Shown: positions 8,686 through 17,516 of the stretch, piece by piece
How the letters are laid out: the number at the start of each line of letters is the position of its first letter
How positions within the stretch are numbered: position 1 is the stretch's first letter
Assembly (NCBI RefSeq): GCF_005166025.1
Contig: NZ_CP028923.1
Span: 3,908,001 to 3,972,000 of the forward strand
DNA length: 64,000 nt
Direction: 5' to 3'
Source: Mangrovivirga cuniculi
Lineage (GTDB): Bacteria; Bacteroidota; Bacteroidia; Cytophagales; Cyclobacteriaceae
Notes under the pieces: model-generated
The model's input: the letters and a program-made list of their open reading frames with translations, nothing else
What the model was told of the DNA's origin: nothing
Databases searched by the model: none
Translations under genes and position numbers: made by a program

Positions 8686-10545
8686 ATGAAATTATTTTTT
8701 AGCAGGGCTATTATATTATTAATCGCCATATATCTTTTGCAAGACAATATTGTAATTGCTCAACAAGTAAATGCATTTGCAGCAGTAACCTCTCTTTCAG
8801 GAAATAATATTACTGTATCAGAGGTCGATGAAACATTTGACAGTTTCGAAGTCGGGGAAAAAATCCTGATTATGCAGATGCAAGATGATGTAATTGGAGA
8901 GACAGGAAATAATACAAATTTTGGAGATCTGGGTGATATAAGATCAGCCGGATTGACCGAGATGGTTGAAATTACAGCAATTAATGAGGCATCAGGAATC
9001 CCGAATTCAATAACAGTAGATAATATCAGCAACAGTTTTAATATCTGCAGTAACTGTTCTGTTCAGATAGTTTCATTCCCTGATCTTGGCAACAATTATT
9101 CTACCAGTGCTGACATAACCTCTAAAGCCTGGGATGGAAAAACAGGCGGTGTTGTAGCTGTCCGCGTTAGTGGCGTTTTAACGTTAAATCATGATATTAT
9201 TATGGATGGTAAAGGTTTCAGAGGTGGAGCCAGGGATAATAATACGATATCCGGGAATTGTGACGATGCTGAGCATTTCTCATCATCAGATGATCGGTAT
9301 GCAGGTAAGGGAGAAGGAATTTATAAAATTGATGATAGTAACTATCTATATGGACGAGGCAAAATCCTTACCGGTGGCGGTGGTGGAAATGAACACAACG
9401 GTGGCGGTGGTGGCGGAGGAAACTTCGATATCGGTGGAGACGGTGGTGCCGGTTGGAATTGCAATGGTTCAACTGCTGGAGGTATAGGAGGATTAAGTTT
9501 ATCGTCCTTTATAAGTTCCTCCAGAATGTTCCTTGGAGGGGGCGGAGGTGCTGGTGAAGGTAATAATAATGTGAATTCTAATGGAGGTAATGGAGGTGGA
9601 ATTATCATTCTTCAGGCTCAGACACTGAAAACTGTGGGAAATGACAGAAGATTAATTTCGGCTAATGGTGAGACTGCTTCAGATTCAGGTAATGATGGAG
9701 CAGGTGGTGGGGGCGCAGCTGGAAGCATATTTATAGATGTAAATACATACAATATTCTTGGTGCTTCAGGAGCAGATATTACAGCGAATGGAGGAAATGG
9801 AGGAAATGTAAATCATTCCAATGCTCATGGCGGAGGTGGAGGTGGAAGTCAGGGGGTAATTATGTATTCAGCAGCTCATCCACCTGAAATAATATCGTAT
9901 ACGATGATAGGCCTCGCAGGATGTAATAATTTCTCTTGTTCCTCAACCGCTTCAGATGCTGGTGGAAACAACTATGATGGTATAATGGTAGGTGCAGGTA
10001 GTCCTCTTCCTGTGGAATTAATTTCTTTTGAAGCCAGGATTAATCAATCAGAACTAATTGTGAACCTGAAATGGGCCACGGCCACTGAAATAAATAATGA
10101 AAAATTTATAGTACAAAGATCAATAGATGGTTCAACCTGGATGCCTGTCACTGAAGTTCAAGGGGCAGGTGATTCAAATGAAATATTATATTATTCTACT
10201 TCAGATGATAATCCAGTGTTAGGAAAATCGTATTACAGACTGAAGCAAATTGATTTTGACGGAGATTTTGAATATTCACCAATAGTATCAGTAAACCTCT
10301 CCCCAAACAATCATTCGATAATTTATCCTAATCCGGCTAAAAATATCGCTTATATAAAGCTGTTAAATAACCAGGAAATAAATAATATTCAATTGATTTC
10401 TTCTACCGGTTCTATAGTCACACCTGAAATCAAGCTCAGCAATGGTGTTCATTCATTTCCTGTCATTCAATATGCAGCCGGTGTATATAGTTTAATAATT
10501 AATACAGAAAAGGAAAAAATAATTCGTAAGCTAATAATTAAATAA
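8686..10545 (+). CDS. Glycine-rich secreted protein with type A T9SS sorting domain
   Basis: A surface or secreted protein of 619 residues. It has a signal peptide ending near IVIAQQ. The middle, about residues 225-390, has several Gly-rich stretches (for example GGGGGNEHNGGGGGGG) resembling adhesive or structural repeats. The C-terminal 170 residues look like the type IX secretion cargo tail: LPVELISFEA, LKWATATEINNEKF, YYRLKQIDFDG, then YPNPAKN and a final IIRKLIIK. Function beyond secretion is unknown. It ends 2 nt before the convergent oxyR gene. Confidence 0.8.
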   Translation: MKLFFSRAIILLIAIYLLQDNIVIAQQVNAFAAVTSLSGNNITVSEVDETFDSFEVGEKILIMQMQDDVIGETGNNTNFGDLGDIRSAGLTEMVEITAINEASGIPNSITVDNISNSFNICSNCSVQIVSFPDLGNNYSTSADITSKAWDGKTGGVVAVRVSGVLTLNHDIIMDGKGFRGGARDNNTISGNCDDAEHFSSSDDRYAGKGEGIYKIDDSNYLYGRGKILTGGGGGNEHNGGGGGGGNFDIGGDGGAGWNCNGSTAGGIGGLSLSSFISSSRMFLGGGGGAGEGNNNVNSNGGNGGGIIILQAQTLKTVGNDRRLISANGETASDSGNDGAGGGGAAGSIFIDVNTYNILGASGADITANGGNGGNVNHSNAHGGGGGGSQGVIMYSAAHPPEIISYTMIGLAGCNNFSCSSTASDAGGNNYDGIMVGAGSPLPVELISFEARINQSELIVNLKWATATEINNEKFIVQRSIDGSTWMPVTEVQGAGDSNEILYYSTSDDNPVLGKSYYRLKQIDFDGDFEYSPIVSVNLSPNNHSIIYPNPAKNIAYIKLLNNQEINNIQLISSTGSIVTPEIKLSNGVHSFPVIQYAAGVYSLIINTEKEKIIRKLIIK

Positions 10546-10547
10546 AA

Positions 10548-11495
10548 TTATCTCCATTCGACTACCTGTCCCCTATCTTTTGATAACATCACTTGTGGTA
10601 CGTGGTTCTTTATATTTGCCTCCAGCAAGCTAATCAATCGTTCCTTGGCAAAATTCCGAACCACAACCAGACTAACTTCCCGAAGAGGATTAACCCCTCC
10701 AAATTCTTTCAGCAAAGCTTTTTCCTTATCATTAAACTCATTTACTGCCAGTTCGGGTAGAAGAGTAAATCCACCTTCTTTCTCTACTAGTTTTTTAAGT
10801 GTTTCAAGAGATCCGCTTTCGTATTTAAAGGGCAGTTCAGCTGTGCTTTCCTGCTTGAAAGCACATAAATTTAAAACCTGATGCCTGAAACAATGCCCCT
10901 GGCTTAACACCCAAATATTAGGTGAGGCAAGATCGTTTACCGACAAAGTTTTCTTCTTGCTCAGATCGTGACCAGGATTAACGTAAGCTTTTATTTCTTC
11001 ATAAAAGAGAGGCCGTTCTTTTATACCAGGCTCTTTTAATGGGGTCACTAATATACCCGTATCCAGTTCATCTGTTTTAAGCTTGTTTACTATTTCTTCG
11101 GTAACAAGCTCTTGAATTTCTAATTCAAGCAATGGATAGGTCTTGGCGATATGACCAACAAACATGGGAACCAAATATGGAGCCAGAGAAGGAATTATCC
11201 CAACTCGCAATTTACCCGAAATTGTACCTTTAAACTCTTCTACTATTGAAGATAACTTATCCCTCTCCCTTATAATATTCCTCGCCTGTTCAATAATTAC
11301 TTTTCCTGCCTCAGTAGGCATAACAGGTTGTTTTGTTCGATCAAAGATTTTTACATCTAACTGCTCTTCCAGCTTGCGAAGCTGCATACTTAAAGTTGGC
11401 TGAGTTACATGACACTTTTCCGCGGCCTTTGCAAAATGACGATAAGTATCTACTGCAAGAATATATTCTAATTGAACTAAGGATATCATAATCAC
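10548..11495 (-). CDS. oxyR: OxyR-type hydrogen peroxide-sensing LysR regulator
   Basis: A LysR-family activator of 315 residues. The N-terminal winged helix (QLEYILAVDTYRHFAKAA, HVTQPTLSMQLRKLE) is followed by a substrate-binding-type domain. The peroxide switch is conserved: GHCFRHQVLNLC places two Cys nine residues apart, as Cys199 and Cys208 in E. coli OxyR. It is divergent from dps, a classical OxyR target, and the 99-nt gap holds a match to the OxyR half-site pattern. The start may be Met1 (11495) or Met3 (11489). Confidence 0.92.
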   Translation of the reverse strand: MIMISLVQLEYILAVDTYRHFAKAAEKCHVTQPTLSMQLRKLEEQLDVKIFDRTKQPVMPTEAGKVIIEQARNIIRERDKLSSIVEEFKGTISGKLRVGIIPSLAPYLVPMFVGHIAKTYPLLELEIQELVTEEIVNKLKTDELDTGILVTPLKEPGIKERPLFYEEIKAYVNPGHDLSKKKTLSVNDLASPNIWVLSQGHCFRHQVLNLCAFKQESTAELPFKYESGSLETLKKLVEKEGGFTLLPELAVNEFNDKEKALLKEFGGVNPLREVSLVVVRNFAKERLISLLEANIKNHVPQVMLSKDRGQVVEWR

Positions 11496-11506
11496 AAAAA
11501 TATAAA

Positions 11507-11542
11507 ATAGATATCATCTATCATAATATAAATATTATCGAT
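11507..11542 (+). promoter_or_regulatory. OxyR-like operator between oxyR and dps
   Basis: Bases 11507-11521 fit the OxyR pattern ATAGnTnnnAnCTAT at every defined position (ATAGATATCATCTAT). A weaker copy, ATAAATATTATCGAT, follows at 11528-11542 after 6 nt; the E. coli pattern has 7. The site lies just upstream of, and touches, the -33 box of dps, a suitable place for an activator. The match is seen; binding is inferred. Confidence 0.7.
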
Positions 11543-11573
11543 TTGATTTATAAAACCTATTACCCCAATTTTG
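11542..11573 (+). promoter_or_regulatory. Bacteroidota-type promoter of dps
   Basis: A TTTG box (11542-11545), a 20-nt spacer and CAATTTTG (11566-11573) match the TTTG-N19-21-TAnnTTTG promoter except for one base. Transcription would start near 11580, leaving a short leader with an AAGGAAG stretch before the dps ATG. Confidence 0.6.
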
Positions 11574-11594
11574 TATCAATAAAAAAGGAAGAAT

Positions 11595-12071
11595 ATGAAC
11601 AGCACATTAAATTTTATAGGATTAGAAAAAGATAAGTCAGAAAAACTAAATCATTCTCTTAATGATCTTCTCGCTGATTACCAAATATTCTATCAAAATC
11701 TAAGAGGTTTCCACTGGAACATAAAAGGAGAAAATTTCTTTGAATTACATGAAAAATTCGAAGAGCTCTATAAAGATGTCAGGGAAAAAATAGATGAAAT
11801 AGCTGAAAGAATACTCACACTAGACGGACAACCAGTACATACTCTTTCAGACTATACAAACATGTCGGAAATTCGAGAAGCAAGAAATATTGAGCATGGT
11901 CGGGAAGCTGTTGAGATAACCCTAAATGGGTTCCAGATCATCCTTTCAAAACAAAGAAATATAATGAACATTGCACAGGATGCTGAAGATGAAGGTACTA
12001 TCACTTTGTTGAGTGATTACATAGCCAATCAAGAGAAAACAGCATGGATGCTCAAATCGTGGCTAAGATAA
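11595..12071 (+). CDS. dps: Dps-family ferritin-like DNA-protection protein
   Basis: A protein of 158 residues forming the four-helix bundle of Dps, which assembles as a 12-mer, oxidises iron with peroxide and stores it. The ferroxidase ligands lie in FHWNIKGENFFELHEKFEE and the following DVREKIDEIAERI. It has its own promoter, with an OxyR-like site beside it, and a strong terminator after it, so it is probably a peroxide-induced single-gene unit. Confidence 0.93.
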   Translation: MNSTLNFIGLEKDKSEKLNHSLNDLLADYQIFYQNLRGFHWNIKGENFFELHEKFEELYKDVREKIDEIAERILTLDGQPVHTLSDYTNMSEIREARNIEHGREAVEITLNGFQIILSKQRNIMNIAQDAEDEGTITLLSDYIANQEKTAWMLKSWLR

Positions 12072-12101
12072 TTAAATCAAAAATTTAAGCTTGAAAATCG
12101 G

Positions 12102-12127
12102 GCGTGGTCGTAAGATCACGCTTTTTT
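12102..12127 (+). terminator. Terminator after dps
   Basis: GCGTG (12102-12106) pairs with CACGC (12117-12121) and is followed by six T, 30 nt after the dps stop. Confidence 0.7.
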
Positions 12128-12226
12128 ATTTTAGCTTTTTATCATAGCACAAGACAATTCAATATAGTAAATTACAGGACTTCCCGAGAACATGAAATTC
12201 CATTAATTTATTAAAGAAAAATTAAA

Positions 12227-13315
12227 TTGAAGAGTATGAATCTTGCGCTTCAAATCGATAAAGCTATACAAAATACACCAGGTCTTTCGATAGGACTAAA
12301 AATTGCCCTGGCATCTTTTATTGGGGTAATGATTTATTTTATAATTATTAAGATAATCAGTAAAATTTCGAATAAGAAGAGGAATATCTCAGGAAAAAAA
12401 ATAGCGCAGAAGATCAAATATCCATTTGTACTGGTTTTGATGATCCTCGGGGCTCAAGTTCCAATTGCAACCTATCAGAAAGAATTTGAATTTCTTTCAT
12501 ATATAAAACCTGTATTAAATGTACTATTGATTTTTTCTATCGCCTGGCTATTGATTCAAATTGTCGCGGTAATTAAAATGATCATGGTAACGAAATTTGA
12601 TGTTTCAGATTCAGACAATTACCGTGCTAGAAAAGCCTTTACACAAATCCAGGTAGCACAACGAGTATTAACTTTTATAATCTTATTTCTCGCTTTTGCT
12701 GCTTCTTTGATGACTTTCGATCAGGTAAGAGAATTAGGTGTCAGTCTTTTTGCTTCTGCAGGAATTGGAGGTATAATCATTGGTTTTGCTGCTCAAAAGG
12801 TAATTGGGTCCTTTTTAGCGGGTGTACAGATTGCCATTACTCAACCGATTAAACTTGATGATGTAGTGATTGTTGAGGGTGAATGGGGATGGGTGGAAGA
12901 AATAAACCTCACCTATGTTGTGGTCAAAGTGTGGGATCAACGGAGGGTAATACTACCTACTCCTTATTTCTTAGAAAAACCATTCCAGAACTGGACTAAA
13001 ACATCAGCAGATTTACTGGGGACTGTTTATGTCTATACAGATTACAAAATCCCAATAGAAGAACTTAGAAAGTTTTACGAAGAATTAATTCATAAACAGC
13101 AATTATGGGACGGGAGGGTTCAAAACCTTCAAGTTACTAATGCGACTTCTGATACTGTTGAATTAAGATTTATGATGAGCGCCATCAATTCTCCTGTATT
13201 ATGGGATCTGAGAGTTAAAGTCCGTGAAGAAATAATTAAGTTTATTCAGGACAAATTCCCTGAACATTTACCTCGCACACGAGTTGAATTAAAAAAACCT
13301 GATAATCAGGACTAA
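12227..13315 (+). CDS. MscS-family mechanosensitive ion channel
   Basis: A protein of 362 residues with four or five membrane helices. The pore-lining helix and the start of the beta domain are typical: SLFASAGIGGIIIGFAAQKVIGSFLAGVQI (residues about 172-201, shortened here to FASAGIGGIIIGFAAQ) then ITQPIKLDDVVIVEGEWGWV. The C-terminal cytoplasmic domain ends with charged residues. Such channels release solutes on hypo-osmotic shock. The start may be Met1 or Met4. The lipoprotein gene at 13345 follows after 29 nt. Confidence 0.9.
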   Translation: MKSMNLALQIDKAIQNTPGLSIGLKIALASFIGVMIYFIIIKIISKISNKKRNISGKKIAQKIKYPFVLVLMILGAQVPIATYQKEFEFLSYIKPVLNVLLIFSIAWLLIQIVAVIKMIMVTKFDVSDSDNYRARKAFTQIQVAQRVLTFIILFLAFAASLMTFDQVRELGVSLFASAGIGGIIIGFAAQKVIGSFLAGVQIAITQPIKLDDVVIVEGEWGWVEEINLTYVVVKVWDQRRVILPTPYFLEKPFQNWTKTSADLLGTVYVYTDYKIPIEELRKFYEELIHKQQLWDGRVQNLQVTNATSDTVELRFMMSAINSPVLWDLRVKVREEIIKFIQDKFPEHLPRTRVELKKPDNQD

Positions 13316-13344
13316 AAAAGAATCATATTTAGTAAATTAAAGTC

Positions 13345-13860
13345 ATGTGCAGAAAGGAATTATTTTTATTATCATTTGTGATAGTGCTGATCTCAGGATG
13401 CAAAGACAATATATTTAAGGAAAACACCGGATCGGTAAGTTATTATCTCGATGAGAAATTAATAGAAAGCAATGCTTCAGACGTGGATATTACTGTAAAC
13501 CCAAATAGCAAAGGGTTTATGGAGGTTTATTTTAATGCCTATACATTTATCAAAGAGAAAAATCAACCGGGATATCAGAACCTTTTTATGTTTTTTCATA
13601 CAGATGACCTGATCGGTAAATATGTCTACGGTGAAGATTTCGGCGTTTCCAGAATGGGACTATGCAATGATGAAAATAATATTGCGTGCATGTCTTCTCA
13701 ATCCTGTAATGACAGACAATTCAGTCTGACTATAACTTCCTACAATAAAGAAACTCAAACTATCGACGGTTTTTTTGAGGGAAAAGTTTGCGACAACCGT
13801 TCAGAACCTGTTTATATAACAAAAGGCGTTATAAAAAACGCCCTTGTCAGATTTGAATAA
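13345..13860 (+). CDS. Hypothetical lipoprotein
   Basis: A protein of 171 residues. The N-terminus MCRKELFLLSFVIVLISGCK is a lipoprotein signal with lipobox LISGC. The mature part is polar, with a cluster of Cys (LCNDENNIACMSSQSCND and a later VCDN) that could form disulphides. It recalls other small Bacteroidota lipoproteins, but I recognise no family. A GGCGTT/AACGCC hairpin lies in the last codons. It ends 15 nt before the convergent thioredoxin gene. Confidence 0.7.
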   Translation: MCRKELFLLSFVIVLISGCKDNIFKENTGSVSYYLDEKLIESNASDVDITVNPNSKGFMEVYFNAYTFIKEKNQPGYQNLFMFFHTDDLIGKYVYGEDFGVSRMGLCNDENNIACMSSQSCNDRQFSLTITSYNKETQTIDGFFEGKVCDNRSEPVYITKGVIKNALVRFE

Positions 13861-13875
13861 CAAATAATATTTTTT

Positions 13876-14178
13876 TTAAGCAGATATATTCTCAGCTATT
13901 TTAGCTGCAATTTCAGGTAATTGCACTACTCCGGATTCTCTCCATTTCAATTCCCCATTCTTAAACAGCATAATTGTCGGCACCCCTCTTATCTGAAGTT
14001 TCTCAGCTAACTCCTGATTTTTGTCAACATCAATTTTTAATATTTTGGCTTTCCCTTTGAATTGCTTTGCTGCTTCATCAATAATAGGTGACATCATTTT
14101 ACATGGCCCGCACCATGAAGCATGAAAATCTATTAAAACGGGTACATCCTGATTTACTAAATCCTTAAAACTTGCCAT
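13876..14178 (-). CDS. trxA: Thioredoxin
   Basis: A single thioredoxin domain of 100 residues. It has the redox motif WCGPC in VPVLIDFHASWCGPCKMM and the cis-Pro in RGVPTIMLFKNGE. The Met in MASFKDLVN (14178) is the best start: the longer in-frame extension to 14319 is Cys- and Arg-rich and would overlap the divergent transporter gene. It is cytoplasmic, with no signal peptide. It probably works as a general disulphide reductase. Confidence 0.92.
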   Translation of the reverse strand: MASFKDLVNQDVPVLIDFHASWCGPCKMMSPIIDEAAKQFKGKAKILKIDVDKNQELAEKLQIRGVPTIMLFKNGELKWRESGVVQLPEIAAKIAENISA

Positions 14179-14249
14179 TTTATTTCTCTGATTATTAAAC
14201 CTCTTATTTAAATTTTCGTTGTTTATCTTTTTAGTGCCACACGATCTGC

Positions 14250-15437
14250 ATGCAAAAGAAACAACTATATACACGTCAATTCTGGCTACTTTGTTTAAGT
14301 TCCTTTTTATTTTTTGCAAGTTTTAATCTGATCATACCCGAATTACCAGCTTACCTGAAAAATTTAGGTGGTGAGGAATACCTCGGTTGGATAATCGGCC
14401 TATTTACAGTTACTGCAGGCCTAAGTCGTCCGTTTAGCGGAAAGCTTACCGACACAATCGGCCGTATTCCAATTATGATCTACGGTGTATTTGTTTGCGT
14501 AATAGTTGGATTTATTTATGCTGAAATCACTTCAGTAATTGGCCTTTTGATTTTAAGGCTGGTACATGGAATGTCAACAGGTTTTAAGCCAACTGCAACT
14601 TCGGCTTATGTAGCTGATATTAGTCCTGACCACCGGAGAGGTGAAGCTATGGGGATCCTTGGAATGTTTGGTGGATTAGGCATGGCAATGGGCAACACAG
14701 TATCCAGCTGGATAACCAATACCTTTTCAATCAACGTCATGTTTTATACAAGTTCCATATTAGCTTTAGCTTCAATATTGGTACTTGTAGGAATGAAAGA
14801 AACCCTTGAAGAGAAACGGAAATTCAGATTTTCACTGTTGAAAATTAATTTCAAAGATATTTTTGAACCGCGAGCAGTACCTGCAGCATTAACAATGATG
14901 CTATCTGTCTTTTCATTTGGCGTGGTCCTTACTATAATGCCAGACTTTAGTGAATATCTTGGGCTCGAAAATAAAGGGATATTTTTTGGGATCTTCATGA
15001 GTTCTTCAATTGTAATGAGGTTTGTCGCAGGGAAGTTATCTGATATATATGGTCGTTTGCCGGTATTAATTACCGGTATAGCAATGCTTAGTTTCACTAT
15101 GTTCCTGATAGGCCTGAGTACTAATCTAACATTACTGTATACCGCAGCAGTAATATTTGGTTTTGCAGCTGGTATAAATTCGCCAACGATATTTGCATGG
15201 ACTATTGACCTGGCTGATGATCGTCACAGAGGAAGAGCACTGGCTACTGTATTTATTGCACTTGAAATAGGAATTGGATCGGGTGCATTTATTTCAGGAG
15301 AAATTTATGACAATATGCCTTCTAATTTTAAAGATACATTTTGGACAGGTGGAATTATAGCTCTATTAGCTGTTATATGTGCATGGTACTTTTATCGTAG
15401 AGAACGGAAGATGATCATAAAAGAAACTGAGTCGTGA
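14250..15437 (+). CDS. Major facilitator superfamily transporter
   Basis: A protein of 395 residues with about 12 membrane helices. Between helices 2 and 3 it has the MFS loop motif (GKLTDTIGRIP), with a second copy in the other half (GKLSDIYGRLP). It is most like drug or metabolite efflux-type MFS proteins, but the substrate cannot be told. It is divergent from trxA with a 71-nt gap. The next gene starts 32 nt later and may be co-transcribed. Confidence 0.85.
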   Translation: MQKKQLYTRQFWLLCLSSFLFFASFNLIIPELPAYLKNLGGEEYLGWIIGLFTVTAGLSRPFSGKLTDTIGRIPIMIYGVFVCVIVGFIYAEITSVIGLLILRLVHGMSTGFKPTATSAYVADISPDHRRGEAMGILGMFGGLGMAMGNTVSSWITNTFSINVMFYTSSILALASILVLVGMKETLEEKRKFRFSLLKINFKDIFEPRAVPAALTMMLSVFSFGVVLTIMPDFSEYLGLENKGIFFGIFMSSSIVMRFVAGKLSDIYGRLPVLITGIAMLSFTMFLIGLSTNLTLLYTAAVIFGFAAGINSPTIFAWTIDLADDRHRGRALATVFIALEIGIGSGAFISGEIYDNMPSNFKDTFWTGGIIALLAVICAWYFYRRERKMIIKETES

Positions 15438-15469
15438 ATATTTATTAACTTCGAAAAAATATTTTTTTT

Positions 15470-16150
15470 ATGAAGAATTTGATTTTCGCTCTTTTCTGCC
15501 TGGTAATCATGTCATCCACGGTGAAAGCACAAAACGTGGCAGTTTCATTTTCATATTTCTTTCCTAAGGATGGATATCCATCAGTCCCGGTAAGTCCGTT
15601 TTCCATCAGAGGTATTGGAGTTGACCTGAACGATTATCTTGCAATTCAAACAGGTGGTTCACTTTACCTGATGAGCGGGATGCAAATTACTGATCTTCCT
15701 CTGGAGAGCAGCAAACCGTTATCTGGCCCATCTTTCACAGTGATGGTTCCGGTAGAATTATTTTTATCATTTCAATCAAATAAATTTGACTATAATATTA
15801 AAGGAGGTGTCTTTGGTTTTTTTAATATCTGGCAAAAATTAAACACGGGAAATTTCGATCGGGCGATACGATCTCACGAAAATTGGGAAGTAGCAAATAG
15901 TGATCTCGATTTTAAGAAAAAACCAGGATGGGGATTCCATGGAGGCCCGGAGCTTGTCTTTTATCCAAACAATAAATACGGTATTTCTCTAGAGTTTATT
16001 TATTACCTGGGTGGAGCGAATATGCCGATTACAGGTAATTACAAAGGAGGAAATTCAGGCGAACCATTGCAAACAGTAGATGTGAATTATGAAGATGCTA
16101 TACTGGATTATACAGGCTTCGAAATTAGTATTGGGGTAATCATTTTATAA
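15470..16150 (+). CDS. Putative outer-membrane beta-barrel protein
   Basis: A protein of 226 residues with a clear signal peptide (cleavage after TVKAQ). The rest is a set of alternating hydrophobic and polar strands rich in Gly and aromatics (FYPNNKYGISLEFIYYLGG), ending in a short hydrophobic strand SIGVIIL, as in small outer-membrane barrels. I do not recognise a precise family. It ends 2 nt before the convergent glycosyltransferase gene. Confidence 0.65.
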   Translation: MKNLIFALFCLVIMSSTVKAQNVAVSFSYFFPKDGYPSVPVSPFSIRGIGVDLNDYLAIQTGGSLYLMSGMQITDLPLESSKPLSGPSFTVMVPVELFLSFQSNKFDYNIKGGVFGFFNIWQKLNTGNFDRAIRSHENWEVANSDLDFKKKPGWGFHGGPELVFYPNNKYGISLEFIYYLGGANMPITGNYKGGNSGEPLQTVDVNYEDAILDYTGFEISIGVIIL

Positions 16151-16152
16151 AG

Positions 16153-17355
16153 TCAGGATAGACTATCATATAAATTCAACAATTTTCTATTTTGAGATTC
16201 AGTAGCGTAATGGTGGATTAGTGCATGGTATGCATTATCACCCAATTCTTCTCTTGTAACTGGGTTCTTTAAAAGATATTCAATTGATTCAACTAACTCA
16301 TCTATATTAGAGAAAGACAACCCACAATTATGTTTTTTTACCAATTCCATTTGTGGTCTGCTATCTGATACTATAAGGGGTTTTCTTCCATACATGTATT
16401 GAAACACCTTATTTGCAACACCGGATTCATGTTGTGGATTTTTATGAATAGGTGAGATACAAACATCAATAAGGTTTAAATAAGTAGTTAATTCAGATAA
16501 TTCGATCCACGGAATATATTTTATAGACTTCTTTGAACTGGAAGTATTCAAAATCTCTTGAAACAAATCCTGGTCTGCTTTATCCACCGGACCTATAATC
16601 AATAGGTTTACATCATGACCCTTTGAGTTGACTTTTTCTAAAGCCTTAACAGTATCAAATACTCCTCTTCTTTCAGCTATTATTCCAAAATATAGTAAAG
16701 TCAAACCTTTAAAGGGTCTGCTCTTTGAATGGTCAACCGGGTATTGATCAAATTTCTTTATATCAATAACATTTGGATATACTATAAATTCTTTTGCATT
16801 CAACTTCGGATACTCATCGATCAATTGTTCTTTAAAATGTTCGGCAAGAACAATAATTTTGTCAGCTGCAATTAAATAATCGAATTCCCACGCTTTCCAT
16901 TTCTTCGGATTTGCCAAAAAGTTTCTGAGCCATCCTTTAGTCCAATTATATGATAAAATTGCAAAAGGATAATTTTCATGGAGATCAAGAATTAAAGGTA
17001 CTCGTTTACCACAATTGGTTATTGCTTTTTTTGCAGGCTTTGAAAGATACAGATCATGAACGTGAATAATATCCAGATCATGTCGTACAATGAATTCTTT
17101 TATATTTTTTTTCCATAAAATTCTGTAAAAAGGAAATCTCACGTTAAAAAAGTAAAGCCGGTTTTTCCTTTTCCTGGAAATGTTTATCCGGTCAACGGTC
17201 AATCCTTCATGTGAATCATAGTCGGAACCTTCAAAACCGAAACAAAGAACATGAACATCATATCCAGCTTCTTTTAAAATATTCACTTCTTTTGTAACCC
17301 TGATATCATGATCAAAATCGTTATCAACTACAACACCAACTTTTTTACTCATCAC
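16153..17355 (-). CDS. Glycosyltransferase, GT4 type
   Basis: A protein of 400 residues with the GT-B two-domain layout. The N-terminal half has DIIHVHDLYLSKPA and LILDLHENYPF; the C-terminal half has LLYFGIIAERRGVFDT and the donor-site stretch HESGVANKVFQYMYGRKP. It probably adds a sugar to a surface polysaccharide or glycoprotein. No other sugar-polymer genes lie beside it, so the product is unknown. The start MMSKKVGVVVDNDF at 17355 gives a normal N-terminus. Confidence 0.85.
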   Translation of the reverse strand: MMSKKVGVVVDNDFDHDIRVTKEVNILKEAGYDVHVLCFGFEGSDYDSHEGLTVDRINISRKRKNRLYFFNVRFPFYRILWKKNIKEFIVRHDLDIIHVHDLYLSKPAKKAITNCGKRVPLILDLHENYPFAILSYNWTKGWLRNFLANPKKWKAWEFDYLIAADKIIVLAEHFKEQLIDEYPKLNAKEFIVYPNVIDIKKFDQYPVDHSKSRPFKGLTLLYFGIIAERRGVFDTVKALEKVNSKGHDVNLLIIGPVDKADQDLFQEILNTSSSKKSIKYIPWIELSELTTYLNLIDVCISPIHKNPQHESGVANKVFQYMYGRKPLIVSDSRPQMELVKKHNCGLSFSNIDELVESIEYLLKNPVTREELGDNAYHALIHHYATESQNRKLLNLYDSLS

Positions 17356-17393
17356 TGACTTTTTAAGAGCTCAATTTACTGAATAGAAATAAA

Positions 17394-17424
17394 AATCCCC
17401 GAAATGTAAACCAAATCGAGGATT
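17394..17424 (-). terminator. Terminator-like hairpin after the TPR/DUF6624 gene
   Basis: On the minus strand AATCCTCGATTT pairs imperfectly (9 of 12) with a downstream CGGGGATT arm and is followed by TTTTTATTT. It lies about 90 nt downstream of the gene that ends at 17517. Confidence 0.45.
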
Positions 17425-17516
17425 AATTTTTCATTGATATTTAGAGACAGTTATAATTTTAAGGACTTTGCCTGGGAATTATCATAAATAATATTGTTTG
17501 ATTCTATCCTATTAAT

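Noticed and set aside
9342-9608. A Pro-rich open frame of 88 codons on the minus strand
   Set aside because: It is the antisense of the Gly-rich repeats of the T9SS protein (GGN codons read backwards give CCN), so it has no support as a gene.
13825-13842. GGCGTT/AACGCC hairpin as a terminator
   Set aside because: It lies inside the coding end of the lipoprotein gene and the T run is about 30 nt away.
14179-14319. N-terminal extension of thioredoxin by 47 residues
   Set aside because: It would overlap the divergent transporter gene and precedes a perfect normal thioredoxin start; it has no recognisable targeting signal.
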